Assembly: GCA_037783545.1 (NCBI GenBank)
Contig: JBBELK010000691.1
Coordinates: 759,001 to 823,000 of the forward strand
Length of the DNA: 64,000 bases
Direction of reading: 5' to 3'
DNA from: Henricia sp. BOLD:AAB3569
Lineage: Eukaryota > Echinodermata > Asteroidea > Spinulosida > Echinasteridae
Of this stretch, positions 10,479 through 22,707 are shown piece by piece (the stretch's first letter is position 1; the number at the start of each line of letters is the position of its first letter). A model generated the notes under the pieces. It ran no database searches, was not told the DNA's origin, and was given only the letters and a program-made list of their open reading frames with translations. A program made the translations under genes and the position numbers.

Positions 10479-13163
10479 ATTAACAAAAAGACAATGGACA
10501 GATGTTCAAAATAGTAGAAATTTCAATGGAAACAATTTAATTAATTTCGAGTTTAACACATTTTTGGCAAATGCAATTTTGGAGACATTACATCATAAAA
10601 AAAAAAACCACTTGAATTTTTCACAAATTGTGTGTATAGTTTCCCAAGTTGTGTATATCTGTGTCAGCATGCTAATGTACGTGTAAGGAATATTTAAGCA
10701 ATGAGTTACAGATGGAAAAAAACCTGAATCCAATGCCTGAAGTTATTTAGGCTACAAACCCTCTGATAGCAATACAATGAGCAAGTCTCGTTATGTGGAG
10801 CTCCTAAGGTGTCAGAGAGAACCATGCGTCCTGTTTTAAGGTTAGGTTTTGTAAGTACGCCGGCATACATACGCCGTAATCATATGCGAAAGGCAGACTT
10901 TATGCCGTGGGCCATCCCATCTCGAACAGTGTCGCATTCAGACAGATCGATCACCAGAGGTTTCGCAACCAGGCTCAGCTTGTGTTCTAAATTTGCCTGG
11001 TCTTGTTTAAACGCCAACATTAAAATGTAAAAGACGAGAGAGAAAGAAAGAATGAAATACCAAGAGGGTTGTCCGGCAGGGATGCCTTTCATATTCTCTG
11101 GAGCATCTTACATCGCTGGATGTTCTCAGAACGGCAAAGAACTGATGAAACTGGACGGATCTATAAAATATTGATAGGAATATATCATGTTCAGAGACGA
11201 GAGAAACTTAAGATAACGAGCAACAGCCGCCAACATGAGCTGGCTGAAGCGTGTCAAAATAATGCATTTTACTCAGCTAAAAGAACTTGTTTTATTTTAA
11301 TTTTACTCCTGTCAGTATTTTGTACTTAATGTCGCTCGTTTTCTTTTGATATAATTGCAGTTTTGTTTGTCAAAAACAATACAAATATACTTTATTTGGT
11401 TATAGTCATAATTTTATTAGTGCAATTTTATTTTGCATTTGTACGCTATAATCTAATGTCTGAGGCTGCTTATCCCTAGTAAACTTCTCCAACCTGTTGT
11501 CGTATGTAATAATGCCTTTTCCCATTTCCATGGCAACCTTTTTTTCTTGGCTGTTCAATTTGCATGTTTACTTCTCCCACGTTGCAGCGAGCTTTACCGC
11601 AAGATCCGTACACAGACCAAATGGAGTGGGCTATTGACACAGACGACCGTGTGCTTTAGTTGCGGTGCGGCGTTCGTTTCTTTATACTGACCACCACTGC
11701 ACCCCACCCACCCCCCCTTCCCAAATCTCGGCGTGCACGCACACACATCCCTACACACGTTGTTTGTTAGCTATCTCTTGTACATTTGTCCTGCCTATCG
11801 GCTTACAACGTACTCGTGCACATGTTCTTAAAATTAAATTTGGCCGTGGCTGGTTTGTTTGAGGTGCACATTTGGTGGAATTCAGCGGGCGCGTTATAGC
11901 ACGGTGCGACCGCGGGCTATGAAAGCCGAGCTTACAGCTATTGCCACACGCAGCAGCATACCGTCTGTACTCTATCAACGATACCAAACCATCTAGACCA
12001 GCCAGGAATGGGGTACTGACTGAATAAATGCAACTTGATGAGGTCCAAATTGCTGCCTAAATTTCCACTTTGTGCGGGACCATCCTCAAGCTTTGCTGTC
12101 AAAGACATGCATAATGTTTCTTGAGAATTTACTCTTGACAATAATGCAGGGTTTCGGCTGTAAGTAGCCGTATATAAGAGGATGCTTTATATAAATGCCT
12201 ACCAATTTGGTGTTTGTTCCAGTTGCTCTACTGCCTGTCATAATCCTGCATTTTTGTCTAACATCCACTGTAGGGTAAAAAGATTTATAAAAGTCATTTC
12301 TCAAATATGCATTAATCGCCATCAAAACAACTCATCATCCAAATGTCAGCATACTTGTCAAATTATATTTATATCAAGATATTTTTTTTGTCCCAAGTCC
12401 TTGTTGTTTTGTTTTGAACTCTGGAAGCAACTGTAAAAAAAACCAGGGATCTTAAAGACGATTTAGCTGGATAGCAAGACAAGTTATTTTAAAACAACTT
12501 ATTTTTTTCCCAACAAAGTAAGAATGCATACTTTTTACAAATGACTGACCCAACATCTAGAGTGTCGGTAATCCAACTTAAATTCAGGCAGATGAAATCC
12601 AGACTAATTCCTTCATTTTCCACAATGCCCCTTGACAGGACTGACCTTAATTCTAATTAAACTGCCCATCCAAGTGACCAATAAACTTGTGATGAAGCAT
12701 GCGACCCAGAAGCGCAACCTCCAAAGGGAAACCGAGGCAACCAGCCCAGCTGCCGATGTCATCACTCTACAATGAGAAAGAAAGGCAGTCACGTTAAATT
12801 TTTATTTCAAAATTACTTGTGTAAATAATCAGGCAGGATTTATTTTGCAAGATGGCTGGAGGGCCGGCAGGTGGTGTTTAGGCTTGGGACAGCTGTCGAC
12901 TGATGTAGTGGACAAATGAAGTCTACAAGCATAAAAATGTAGAGACTTGGTATAGTGCACGTTACTGCTGGTGCAGTTGTTCAGACCTTCCCCACGTCCC
13001 CCTGTTTGGAGTTGGGTCTTTCCATAGTAAAGGGGGCATTTTGGCAACACACACCATAATTACCAGAAAATAAAAGAAATAAGTTTCAGTTGTTCTGAAG
13101 AGATAACTTAGGCCCAAAAAGGGTTACAAATAGTGTGACAACATGCCTGTCTAAAAACCCTGT
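10479..13163. other. long non-coding stretch, nothing firm
   Basis: Several open frames of 65-85 codons on both strands overlap without codon structure or domains. Segments at 10.8-11.3 kb and 12.6-12.9 kb have more even composition and might hold regulatory sequence. No repeat family recognised. Confidence 0.45.
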
Positions 13164-13257
13164 GTACAAATTTCCAAAATACCTTCGTAACCGGGACAGA
13201 CACGTTGTGTTACGTTTTAGGCCATCCCGGTTACAAGCATATATTGGAAATTTGTAC
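13164..13257. repeat. inverted repeat, about 33-bp arms
   Basis: The left arm GTACAAATTTCCAAAATACC continues as TTCGTAACCGGGA (13164-13196). The right arm is the inverse with a few mismatches (13225-13257). The loop is 28 bases. A C-rich tract follows directly, so it may be a small foldback element beside a simple repeat. Confidence 0.75.
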
Positions 13258-13295
13258 TCCGGAGTAGCGAGAACTGCCCCTCTATCACCTCATCA

Positions 13296-13452
13296 ACACC
13301 CACCCACCCACCCCCCCCCCCCCCCCCCCACCCACCCCACCCCCCCCCCCTGCTGCCCCCTCCCCCCCCACCCCCCCACCCCCCGCCCCCTCCCCACCTC
13401 CCCCCCCCCGCCCCACCCCCTCTCCCCCCCGCCACACCCCCCAACCCCCCAT
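13296..13452. repeat. C-rich low-complexity tract (CCCCA-type)
   Basis: About 155 bases consist almost wholly of C with scattered A and T (CCCACC and CCCCT units). The proline- or glycine-only open frames across it are not real proteins. The complementary strand is G-quadruplex-prone. Confidence 0.9.
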
Positions 13453-14408
13453 AACACCCTGGTACCTCCCAAGACAAAATTTCCCAATCAGCCTGAATGA
13501 GGGATGGCGTATGCACTGTGTCCTCATTATCAAGTCAACTGACAAAAATAAAACACCACCTTAAGAAAGCTTTGGTACACCATTAAGAAGATAAAAAGCC
13601 AAAATGGATGGATGGATGGGAGAACGGCCTAGCCATGCGCAATTCTCCATTTCCTGCCCCGCACCGAGCCGGCCGAGGGTCGGACGGAGCACTTAAAACG
13701 ATGGTTAATGCATGTGGCGCTTACGCAGCAGTATCAAATTCAGACTCCATATTATTGGTGATAGATGGCAGTGCATATGGTTACCACGGCGATCAGCAAT
13801 GGTGGCAGTGTTCGCGGTAGTCTCCGATTCACCCCCCGAGTGGCGTAAGGCATTCATGAGGAGTTATACCCCCATTCTCCTACTTTCTCTCTCTCGGCGC
13901 GGTGCCCAGGGATGTTTGAATTAGAAGCGGGAAATGTAATTCAAACAACTCGGCATCAGTCAACTCATTTCCGTTGTGCTGGTGTCACCCTAGAGAAAAA
14001 GATGTTATTGTTGCATGCATTTAATTGCAGATGGCAAAAGCTTGACTTACAAGATGTCTTCAAAGAATGAAACAAGCTGACAAGCCTCTGTAGGCCACAC
14101 AGTGTTTGTCTCAAGCTGTACAAAGAAATTGATCCTTCAAACTCATATTTTTCACATTTCTTCACAACTCTGTCAGGTAACACAACACGAGTTCTTTTGC
14201 TAAGAGTATTCAGATTTCAACGACCTTTATTTGAGTGCTAGTCATATAAATGGGATACACGTATTGATTTCAGTTACCGGTATCAAAACATTTATTTTTG
14301 CATTAAAACTATTATTCTATGTGGCTACAAGGCCACTTTACTTCGATGAGATGGCTGATAATAGCATTTTCACAAATGGTGTAAAAACAAGAATTTCAAA
14401 TAAAACTT
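13453..14408. other. non-coding stretch; 13.6-13.95 kb of mixed, less AT-rich sequence
   Basis: A (GGAT)n run of about four units lies at 13604-13618. The segment 13620-13950 is less AT-rich, with two overlapping open frames of 70 codons in different phases. Neither shows a domain. It could be a conserved regulatory element or a small exon, but the sequence alone does not decide. Confidence 0.4.
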
Positions 14409-14742
14409 TAAGGTCAATTTACACAATCATACTTTTGTTCTAGAACTCCATCCAACAAATGTATGACGACGTTCACACTTGTTCAAGGTCACTAGACATC
14501 CCAGAAATTGTTAGTGAATCTTTTATGGCTTCCTTGCAACCTGAAATACCATGTGATCCAATTCTGTAATCTGATTGGTTTAGAGCTTGAACATCGTGCA
14601 ACATGTTCAAATTAATGTGCATGCTCGTACATCGTCCAACATGTTCAAGCTTGTTCACAGATGTTCAAATTCCCATATATACACGATAAAACATATGCTC
14701 CTGAACATCATCACACAAATGTTGGATGTAAATTGGCCTTTA
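14409..14742. mobile_element. TA-flanked MITE with ACATGTTCAA-rich interior
   Basis: The left end TAAGGTCAATTTACA is inverted at the right end (TGTAAATTGGCCTTTA) with one mismatch and one extra base. Inside, ACATGTTCAA-type motifs occur several times in both orientations (CAACATGTTCAA twice, AGATGTTCAA once), giving nested self-complementarity. No coding capacity. Confidence 0.7.
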
Positions 14743-15559
14743 GTCATCTGGTTTAGTGTCTTGCTCTTGTTAATGCCGAGGTGCAAAATGTTAGGATTTC
14801 ATGCAACTGGGCAAATACTGTTTGAAATATATTTATGCTTTGTGCAACCATTAATATCATTTTTTAGTAATCCTATTGGGCTATATTAAAATATCATGTT
14901 TAAATATAACCTTTTGTTACTGATCTATTTCAGTGAATTCAACACATTTAAAAAAAAAGTATACTCAAATATTCCATATGCTATGTGAAACAGACCAAAA
15001 TAATTATAATTCATTCACCTGCCTAGTTGCAAATTTACGGTATTTCAAAGCAAGACAACGAAGAGATAAATTACTTCACTCATGGTTCGAGAAGAGAAAC
15101 TACATAGCTTTGTTTTTTAACAAGTAATGGCTGAGCATAATGTGCCTCCAGGGTGAATAACGTCTTATTGCTTTGACCAGACAAACCAATATATGGCAAC
15201 CCCTTAAGACTTCCCTCAGACTGGAGCAATATTACTAGCCATACGTCATTAATCAGCCCACTTTATTCTGGAGCGTCCACAGTTCACATTTGAAGATCCA
15301 GATCTTAAAACTGAATATCGGATGCTAGTCTTCCTGTCCCAGCCTCCCCCTCCTCCCTCGTCACTAACCTTTATCTGTATTGACAGAAACTGGCATTGGG
15401 CAGACATGTGAGGGCAGCAGAGCTATGATACAGTCAGTGCTCGATCGCCCAGTCTTTATAGATATGCATTCAGTACTACTATCTATACTGAGCAAGAAAA
15501 GAAACACATTTTTCCACACCACACTTGCCATCTGGCTAGGCTTGCTATACCGTGGGATA
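14743..15559. other. non-coding stretch, nothing firm
   Basis: AT-rich to 15.12 kb, then more mixed sequence to 15.5 kb. No gene or repeat identified. Confidence 0.45.
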
Positions 15560-15865
15560 CCGTGGCCACCTGTGCCCTTGAGCAAGGAACTTAAACACAC
15601 TTGCTCCATCCTTCGGAAGGGACGTAAAGCCGTTAGTCCAGTGTGTTGTGTAACGCACTTTAAAAATCCCAGAGCACTCTTTCGTGAAGAGTAAGGGAAT
15701 TTCCCCGGTGTCTCTGGCTGTCGGCTGCCAATTGCACCACCCACCTATGTATCTCGATGTTTAAGTGGAGTATTAGCTTCGTAAAACCCATTATAATGTG
15801 CAGGGCATGTGAACATATCCATATGGAATGTGCGCTATATAAATTTAATAATAATAACAAATAAA
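15560..15865 (+). mobile_element. SINE, 5'-truncated, with TAATAA tail
   Basis: It contains the CCCTTGAGCAAGG block shared by the SINEs at 24.2, 32.3 and 50.2 kb. Then come TCCTTCGG-GGACGTAAAGCCGT, TTTCCCCGGTGT and GCGCTATATAA, closing in AATAATAATAA. This is the layout of a common tRNA-derived SINE family of deuterostome invertebrates (from memory). The tRNA head is missing, and the region before CCCTTGAGCAAGG is unrelated. Open frames over it are incidental. Confidence 0.85.
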
Positions 15866-16640
15866 CCGCAGCAACAAAAGACTATGCCATACCGAAGAAA
15901 TTTGAAAATCATTTTACCTATATTTCGATTAGTTTCAGTTTCAGATTAAACTTATTTCTGAAGAAAATTTGCATTTTCTTTTCTGCCAGTGTATTGAAAA
16001 GAACATTCCTGATGGTTCAAGATGTTGCATTTGATGGAGTATTTGAGACCATTTCTTAAGATGTTCTGATAAAGTTCTTCAAGACATTTTTTCCAACAAA
16101 ATTTGTTGCATTGGCTGCTTAAAACAATCTTGATTAGGCCTACATGCCCATTCCAAGTCTTGACAAAAACATGTAACACATATCCTTACATTAATGAATT
16201 TCTTTTTCTATCACTTGATTATTTGTATTTCTTTGGAAATATTGGAAATGTCTCAAGTAGAACACTCCAAGAAGTATGTGATTACTGATGCAGAGGTTTG
16301 TATGTTTTGTGTCATCACCTCACTAACATCAGGGGAATGACGTCAGACTTACTCATGTAACGCTGAACCTACTAATCAGAGCACAGACCGGTTGAATCAA
16401 TGAATGTAATAAATGCTTCAAGTGCAATTGAGACAAAGAAAAAGACAGAGAGAAAAAAATATGAGAAATGTTATTTTGTGTTTTTAAAGCCCTGAAGAGG
16501 AGTATTAATGGCATGGTGGATGTATACAGTTGCTGAATGAGAACAAGACGAACGTTAAAATGTCAAATGTCAAAGAGAATCGCTCGCCATGTCTAGCTTG
16601 GACTCATTCTCATCAACACATCAATCAAAAATAGAAGGGG
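15866..16640. other. non-coding stretch, one CRE-like site
   Basis: AT-rich, with no gene. A full TGACGTCA palindrome lies near 16338. Its use is unknown. Confidence 0.45.
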
Positions 16641-16940
16641 GTGGGGGAGCGACAGAAACATGGCAAAGACGCAAACATGCAGCAGGCGATTCAGGCCACA
16701 CATTCAGCAGTTACATATTTATACATACACCCATCGATCCTCTATTCCATTAGACAGAGAGAATGCAATGGGAATAAGCAACCAGCCTCAAGTGCCACAG
16801 CCTGCCATATTCCTCCCGATATTTCCACTTAAAGCGCCAATCAATAAGCACTTTATTTCCCAACTTTCATGTTCATGGACAAGTCCGTTTCTGGCCAATG
16901 CGGTCATAAATAATTTGCTTTATGATCCAGGGGAAATAGA
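16641..16940. promoter_or_regulatory. candidate cis-regulatory element (posterior Hox/Cdx-like and CCAAT sites)
   Basis: A non-repetitive block with balanced composition. It contains a symmetric pair TCATAAA/TTTATGA (16904-16925), which resembles caudal or posterior Hox sites, and CCAATCAATAA (16837-16847), a PBX-like half site. Two overlapping open frames (63 and 94 codons) in different phases show no domain. Calling this regulatory is inference from motif density. A small conserved exon is not excluded. Confidence 0.3.
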
Positions 16941-16949
16941 ATGATGCTA

Positions 16950-17026
16950 GTTTTTTTTCTTTTTTTTTCTTTTTGTTCTTTTTTTTCCCCTCTCTTTTTT
17001 TTATCTTTTCTTTTCTTTTTTCTTTA
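16950..17026. repeat. pyrimidine-rich tract (T and C)
   Basis: About 77 bases of almost unbroken T and C. It resembles an extended polypyrimidine tract, but no convincing exon follows it. Confidence 0.8.
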
Positions 17027-18181
17027 ACAAATATGGGTGATCGAACTGAGCTTTTTATTCTTGTGTCACCCTAAAAACAAGTTGATTTAAAAAAACATTG
17101 CAGTACAAATTTAAAATAAACAATTTCAGATAAGTCACACAATGATTTGTCATGTTCAACTAAATGTCAAATGAAATCACATGCAAAAATATCTTGCTTG
17201 AAAAACAAGCGACAAAAAAAAGGCAAGCACAGTTCATCCCGCTAACCACCAGGGACTCTCATCCAATCCAGACTTATTAGCACTTGTCCTTGAAAACCTC
17301 ACTGCTCAAACAACCACGCGAATGTCTCGAACAAAAACCAAAAGAGATTTGGGGAAGAAATGGAATCATTTCACAAAGATGCCCTCCTGTGAATTTAAAC
17401 CGAGGGAATATGACTGACAATCAGAGAGAGAGAGAGAGAGAGAGAAGCCAACAAGTGGAATTCAGAACAAAGGGATCAAAGATGAATTTAAGAATGTTTA
17501 CTGCTTTTTCCCACCCACACAACATTTCTTGTTAACCACTAAAGACAAGACAAAGTATCGTTGCTGAACAACATGAATTCCCTGTGCAGCCAGATCAGTA
17601 TACTGCATTTTTCCTTCCTTCCTCCACTATACTCCTAAACTTATTTTCTTCATTTCATCCAATCCTCCCTCATTTCCCCTTTCTAATGTCCCAACTCTTT
17701 CCAATCGATACCTGCAAGTGCACCAGCTAAGGTCAGAAGCAGTGGACCGGACAGACATACAACATGGGACCGTTTTAGCACATCGCGACGATCTCACGAC
17801 ACAGGTTATTACCAAACGCGACGGCCTGCACACTGTGCAACCACTAAAATGACCACTCTACCGTCACACAGAGTAAGCAACATAAAAAAAGAGTGGGGGG
17901 GGGGAGGTGGTGGGTTTATAAGGTTGGAGAAAGGATAAAGCAAGGCTGCTTCAAAACAAATTCCATTTGCGAATTAAACTGCGCGTATTTTGCACTTGAC
18001 TGAGCTCAATCGTCTATACATAGAAAGATCATTGGGTTATTTTCTAGCAGGAAAAGTGCATTTAATTCGGAAGTAAATATGCCAAAGTGGCAAGGTATAG
18101 GAATCCGCAAGTAGAGCAAGTGTGTGTGTCTGTGTGCATGTTGGTTGGGTAGGGGTGGGGAGAGAGATTGAGGGAGGAGGG

Positions 18182-18184
<3 letters not shown>
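17027..18184. other. non-coding stretch with an (AG)n microsatellite
   Basis: A run of AG dinucleotides lies at 17424-17446, and G-rich patches near 17893-17915 and 18150-18184. No gene seen. Confidence 0.55.

Positions 18185-18223
<39 letters not shown>
18185..18223 (+). repeat. poly-G homopolymer, 39 bases
   Basis: An uninterrupted run of 39 G, preceded by a GGGA-rich segment. Long G runs are rare, form quadruplex structures and are error-prone in sequencing, so the exact length is uncertain. Confidence 0.95.
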
Positions 18224-18224
<1 letters not shown>

Positions 18225-19680
18225 AGTAAATGCCTTAATGTGCAGGCAAATGCTAGAGGTGCTGATGCGTACATCAATTCAATCCACTCTCACAGATTTT
18301 GCATTCAGATGGCCGCATCTTAGCAATAGGTAATCAAATTCTATCCCGGTCAAGAATATAACCAATTACTTGTCCAATAATTGACTTCAAAGGGATGCAA
18401 CAGTCTTCTTAACAACCACCGGAAGAATTCTTAATAGGCCACTTTTGTAATGTATCCAAATTCATGGATGTTTTTTTGTGACATTGCCTAATGATGAGCT
18501 ATTTCATTCACCCGTTACTTTAAATTTGACATTACTCACTTAGAACGAAGCATGTCAACCATTTTTGAAAACAATTTCAAAGTTTTTAATCAAATCCTTG
18601 AGTTGAAATCCTGAAGAATTCAATCTTCTTTTCTCATTTTAGGCGTAATTTTTTTGTTTTTTTAATTTAATACCCGAGGTACATACTTACTGAGCTGCAG
18701 TCTTCATCTTCCCAAACAACTTGACAATAAAACAAATTTTAACAGCGACTTGGCCACTTCCATCAAAAATCCATTTCACTTTGATCAATGTTATGAAAGA
18801 CTACATCTCACAGGATCAAAGACAATATGGATTGTGACTTGTTATAATAATACTGAAGATAAGACGTTTAAATAAACAAGAAGATATATTACTCAAGACT
18901 TGTAATTTGTGTGGAGCAATTTTGATGAAGACAGGTGATATCTTAAGGAGCAGAAATCCATGAGCTAAAAAAAACCCAAGAATTACTTATACTTTTTTCT
19001 TTCTTTGAGACATAGCTCCACATCATTTGCAAGCCATTTATCTAAGAAGGAAAGCCGATTAGAACAAGTCATTGAACTCGGCGTAATAAGCTTTCTGTAT
19101 CATCCTCAAGATTTGCTCTACACAATGAAATGAATATTTAATACTGTCGCGGAAATCACTCAATTTAAATGCCACGGAATCCAACAAGTCCAGATATGGT
19201 TTCCACGGAGGAGCTTGTATCAATAAAAGTCAGGTTTCAAAGTATACAATCAACTAATTAATCTTAAGTTAACTCTACGGGGATGATCAAAATGATTAGA
19301 ACGTGTGGTTAAGGCAAGGAAAATACATGTTTCTGACAAAACAGGCACTTCATTTCAAATTTAAGTAATTAAATTATGGAAGCAATTACATTTTGAGAAA
19401 GCGGTACATCAGAATGTGTGTCCATGAGTGTGGGAGTTTACTGATGGCCATTTTTATTTTTTACGAGAAGCAAAGTGATTTGCAAACTATAGCTAATTTT
19501 CTTTTTGTTCCATTTTCAGGTATCTTGTTAAAAAAATCTTTTGAAAACCAGAAATCATTATCAAACTATAGCTAATTCTCTTCATTTTTCCCAACCTTTT
19601 GGCCATTTAATGTTCTCCATCATTCCTTATTAGCATTTGACTACCTTCAAGAACACCAAATGATATCCTTGAAGCAGGGG
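18224..19680. other. non-coding stretch, one 20-bp direct repeat
   Basis: AT-rich. CAAACTATAGCTAATT recurs at about 19484 and 19561. No gene or other repeat seen. Confidence 0.5.
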
Positions 19681-20345
19681 TTCTTCTCCTTGTCCTGACC
19701 TTTCTGCTTGCAAGCCTCTTCACTGATGAAGAGGTGAGTCGAGTCTTTGTTAAGCTTGGTGTTAATTGCCCCGTTCACCTGACAAACATCCCCATGCGTT
19801 CCCTAGGGATGAAATGCGAGTAGTTTATGACCCTCCAACATTAATCACCACAATCCAGCTCTCCCTAATATGCAGAATATCAGCGTGTGAATTTGAATGG
19901 GCTGGGACTTGGCAAGACTGGAGTTACTTGGACCTTTGTCTTTGTCTTGTGGGAGGTTGTAGGGGGGTGGGGGGGGGTGGGGGGTTGGGAGAGAGAGGGC
20001 CACGAATGTTGCGCTCTGGCGCGGTGGGCTTGCGTTACCAGCCCGGGGAGAGTTGCGGCAGCCCTACGCACCGTGCATTTTCCCTCGTCTTGATTCCTAG
20101 CCACTTCAATGGCAATTTGGCTGGGCACTCAAGTACGTGCCACACATAATGGCCGCGCAATGAGACCCTCTCCAGCGCGCTCCAGGCCGGGCGCGTCAGC
20201 TACTTGACATCTCTTTTTTCGGGTGGGAAGTGGGCCACGGTGGCGTGCTGTAATTACAGACAGGGGAGACGGAGCTAGGATGTGGGGTGTAGAATGCTAA
20301 TCAGTAGCAGAATGCGGCCGACGCGGGCCATTCTAAACCTGTCTA
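19681..20345. promoter_or_regulatory. candidate regulatory block, partly GC-rich
   Basis: Non-repetitive apart from a short G run at 19961-19987. The right half is rich in CG dinucleotides. It holds a 12-bp palindrome CTGTAATTACAG (20248-20259), a homeodomain-dimer-type site, plus GCTAATCAG. A 20-base word at 20145-20164 (CATAATGGCCGCGCAATGAG) matches 18 of 20 positions, inverted, at 47215-47234. The open frames present (up to 127 codons) change phase through low-complexity G and show no domain. Enhancer or CpG-rich element is inference. Confidence 0.35.
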
Positions 20346-21189
20346 ACTCATCCTATTGATGTGTGCATGCATAGAAGATTCTCATCACCACCTACATAAG
20401 GCGAATGTGAGCGCGAACAGACACACAACGAGTCCACCGCATGCACATCGATACGGCATGCATTAAAAAAGAGAGAAAAAATCATAAAAACTACATCATG
20501 AGGAAAACCACAGACTGAAGGTGCACACGAGAGGTCGAGTACCGCGCTGCATGCACGAGACAAATTTAAGGATCAATTTTTACCAATTCTTAAACGAGGT
20601 CAAAGCAAAAACATGCTCCAATTCAGGTGCCTAACCCATGCAAACCAGCCATGTTAACTGGCGATGCATGCATTTCCTTTTTAGGGCAGGCAGTAGATTT
20701 AGAGGATGTTGATAGCATTTGAATATTCAAGAATACCTTTAAGATTGTTCATCTTTATATTCTGACTTCCAGAAATATCCATTTGATATTGTTAACTAAT
20801 TCAGATTTTATAGAACCAATTCAGAGTCCTACATCACTTGAACACTTCTTACCTGTGACCAACGTTTATTATATTTGTTTTGACATTTTGGCCATGGATT
20901 TAACAGAATTTGCCTAAATCTAGAAAGTTTTTGATACACCATAACCACTTTCTTTGCCCCATCCAACACATCTTAAATCTAATTCCCTCTTCTAAAATCT
21001 CAAAATTACAAGTATAAATTCTCCCAAGGTCACTGCAAGCACCTTAGGTCGAGCTGTGCAGTAATTTAAGGCATTTTCACACTAGGAACCAACCTTCCCT
21101 GTTTGCCAGTCGGCAGGCCGGCAGTGATCGGGCACTCGACCAGCAACAACATCGATTCAGCGAAGCGTTAAGAGAAACTCCGGAACTGG
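20346..21189. other. non-coding stretch, nothing recognised
   Basis: AT-rich, without open frames of note or repeats. Confidence 0.5.
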
Positions 21190-21356
21190 GTACAGGGACA
21201 CAGACTGCGCAGTGACACTAGGGACACAGACTGCGCAGTAACAGGGACACAGACTGCGCAGTAACAGGGACACAGACTGCGCAGTAACAGGGACACAGAC
21301 TGCGCAGTAACAGGGACACAGACTGCGCAGTAACAGGGACACAGACTGCGCAGTGA
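21190..21356. repeat. 23-bp minisatellite, about seven copies
   Basis: The unit GGGACACAGACTGCGCAGTA plus ACA repeats head to tail with almost no divergence. The first junction differs (GTGACACTA). Each unit contains the palindrome ACTGCGCAGT. The uniformity suggests recent expansion. There are no spacers, so it is not a CRISPR array, and the leucine/cysteine-rich reverse open frame is a by-product. Confidence 0.95.
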
Positions 21357-22123
21357 CTGTGCCTCTTATTTAATTAGTGCAACGAGCGTGAGCAGTAGCA
21401 GCTGAGATTTGCACTTCGATGAATGGACGAGGAAATCGACATGACAACAGGGGAAAGGGGGGTGGGTGTCGGGGGGACGACCAGGATGCACAGCTTAGAT
21501 GCAGGTTGGTTACTGTTGTCTGCATCCAAGAGGGATGCCGAATAGGGGTTCATCTGTAATAAAGTTTGAAAGCTTAAACTGCTTAAACTTCTGGTGTGTA
21601 TACATATGTATTCACATCAGTGATATTTGACATTGCAGTGTTTTATTATCAATTTATTGTCTGAATCCATTTTAAAAGCAAAATTATCTAGAATCACAAG
21701 CAATGCATCCTTAAGTTCTCTTTTCTGCTGTCTGCCAATCACCGTTAACCACCACATGACTTTTTTTAAAAACTGGACTTCCCTCCCCTTCACCCCTCAA
21801 CCCCATCCTTCACCTCTCAAGATGGTTTTCATCAAGACACTGCTACAAGAGCCACTAGGCTGACGAACTGATTGCATTGGTCGGCCTTGCAGTACCAAAC
21901 CTTCTGATTGGCTAGTGGACAATCGACAGTCGTCGGTGCAATAGGAGTTTATTACCGTTCATGTGGACTGAGCCGCTATAGACAGACACAGTCACTAGGG
22001 TTTGAACATGCTCGGTATAGTCTAATGACCCCAGCCTAGATCTGGATATCAAGCTGCTATCTAAAACTGCTCAAACATGAATTTGAAGCAAGAGAAATCT
22101 TCACTATGAAGTCTCCAGGGGTG
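21357..22123. other. non-coding stretch, nothing firm
   Basis: Contains a small C-rich patch near 21780-21820 with a repeated CACC-CTCAA word. No gene seen. Confidence 0.5.
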
Positions 22124-22707
22124 GATTGCAATAAAGAAAGTTAGGACGTCCTAGCTCTGACATCACTAAGACATCATAGATGATTTTGTCTTGCAATAAA
22201 AATGTATGTGTCCCAACTTGTGTCCTAGGACACATAAAATTTAAGAAACCTAATATGTGTCGTAAAGTTATGTCTTTAGAAAATTGTTTTATATTTCCTG
22301 CTCAATTCCGAGAAAAAGAGCCTTGTGACTAGGATCAAACGGTCGTTATTGATAGTTTGTCTGTCTTACACTCAGTTTTCACTGTAAGTTGATTACGGTT
22401 CAAGCTCGGCCTATATTAATTACGAAAGTTTTCTCAACGTTTTTCACGCCACTACCTCGTGTACGTTCGGCAGCAACAACCGGCAAGTAAAACATGTAAA
22501 ATGCGCATGCGCGACAGTATGCAAACACATCGGATGCGATTGAAACTCTGTTTACAATAGTAAAGACATACAAATGTTTATGTCTCAGCTAAGACATCCT
22601 AACTTTTGGATATTGCAAGACATTTCTCAATGTGTCGCAGCTAAGATGTCATAAGTTCAGTTAGGACAAATGATGTGACTCAGACTAAAGACGGTTATAT
22701 TGCAATC
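22124..22707. mobile_element. long MITE (about 584 bp) with GATTGCAATA ends
   Basis: GATTGCAATA at 22124-22133 is inverted as TATTGCAATC at 22698-22707. A second tier lies inside: GTCTTGCAATA near 22188 and its inverse TATTGCAAGAC near 22612, with AGGACGTCCTAG or TAAGACATC words between in inverted order. It therefore looks like two nested palindromic layers. No transposase is present. Confidence 0.7.

Noticed and set aside
13135-13545. Proline-rich or glycine-rich open frames
   Set aside because: Translation of the C-rich tract.
21190-21356. Possible CRISPR-like array
   Set aside because: Units are directly adjacent with no spacers, and the genome looks animal.
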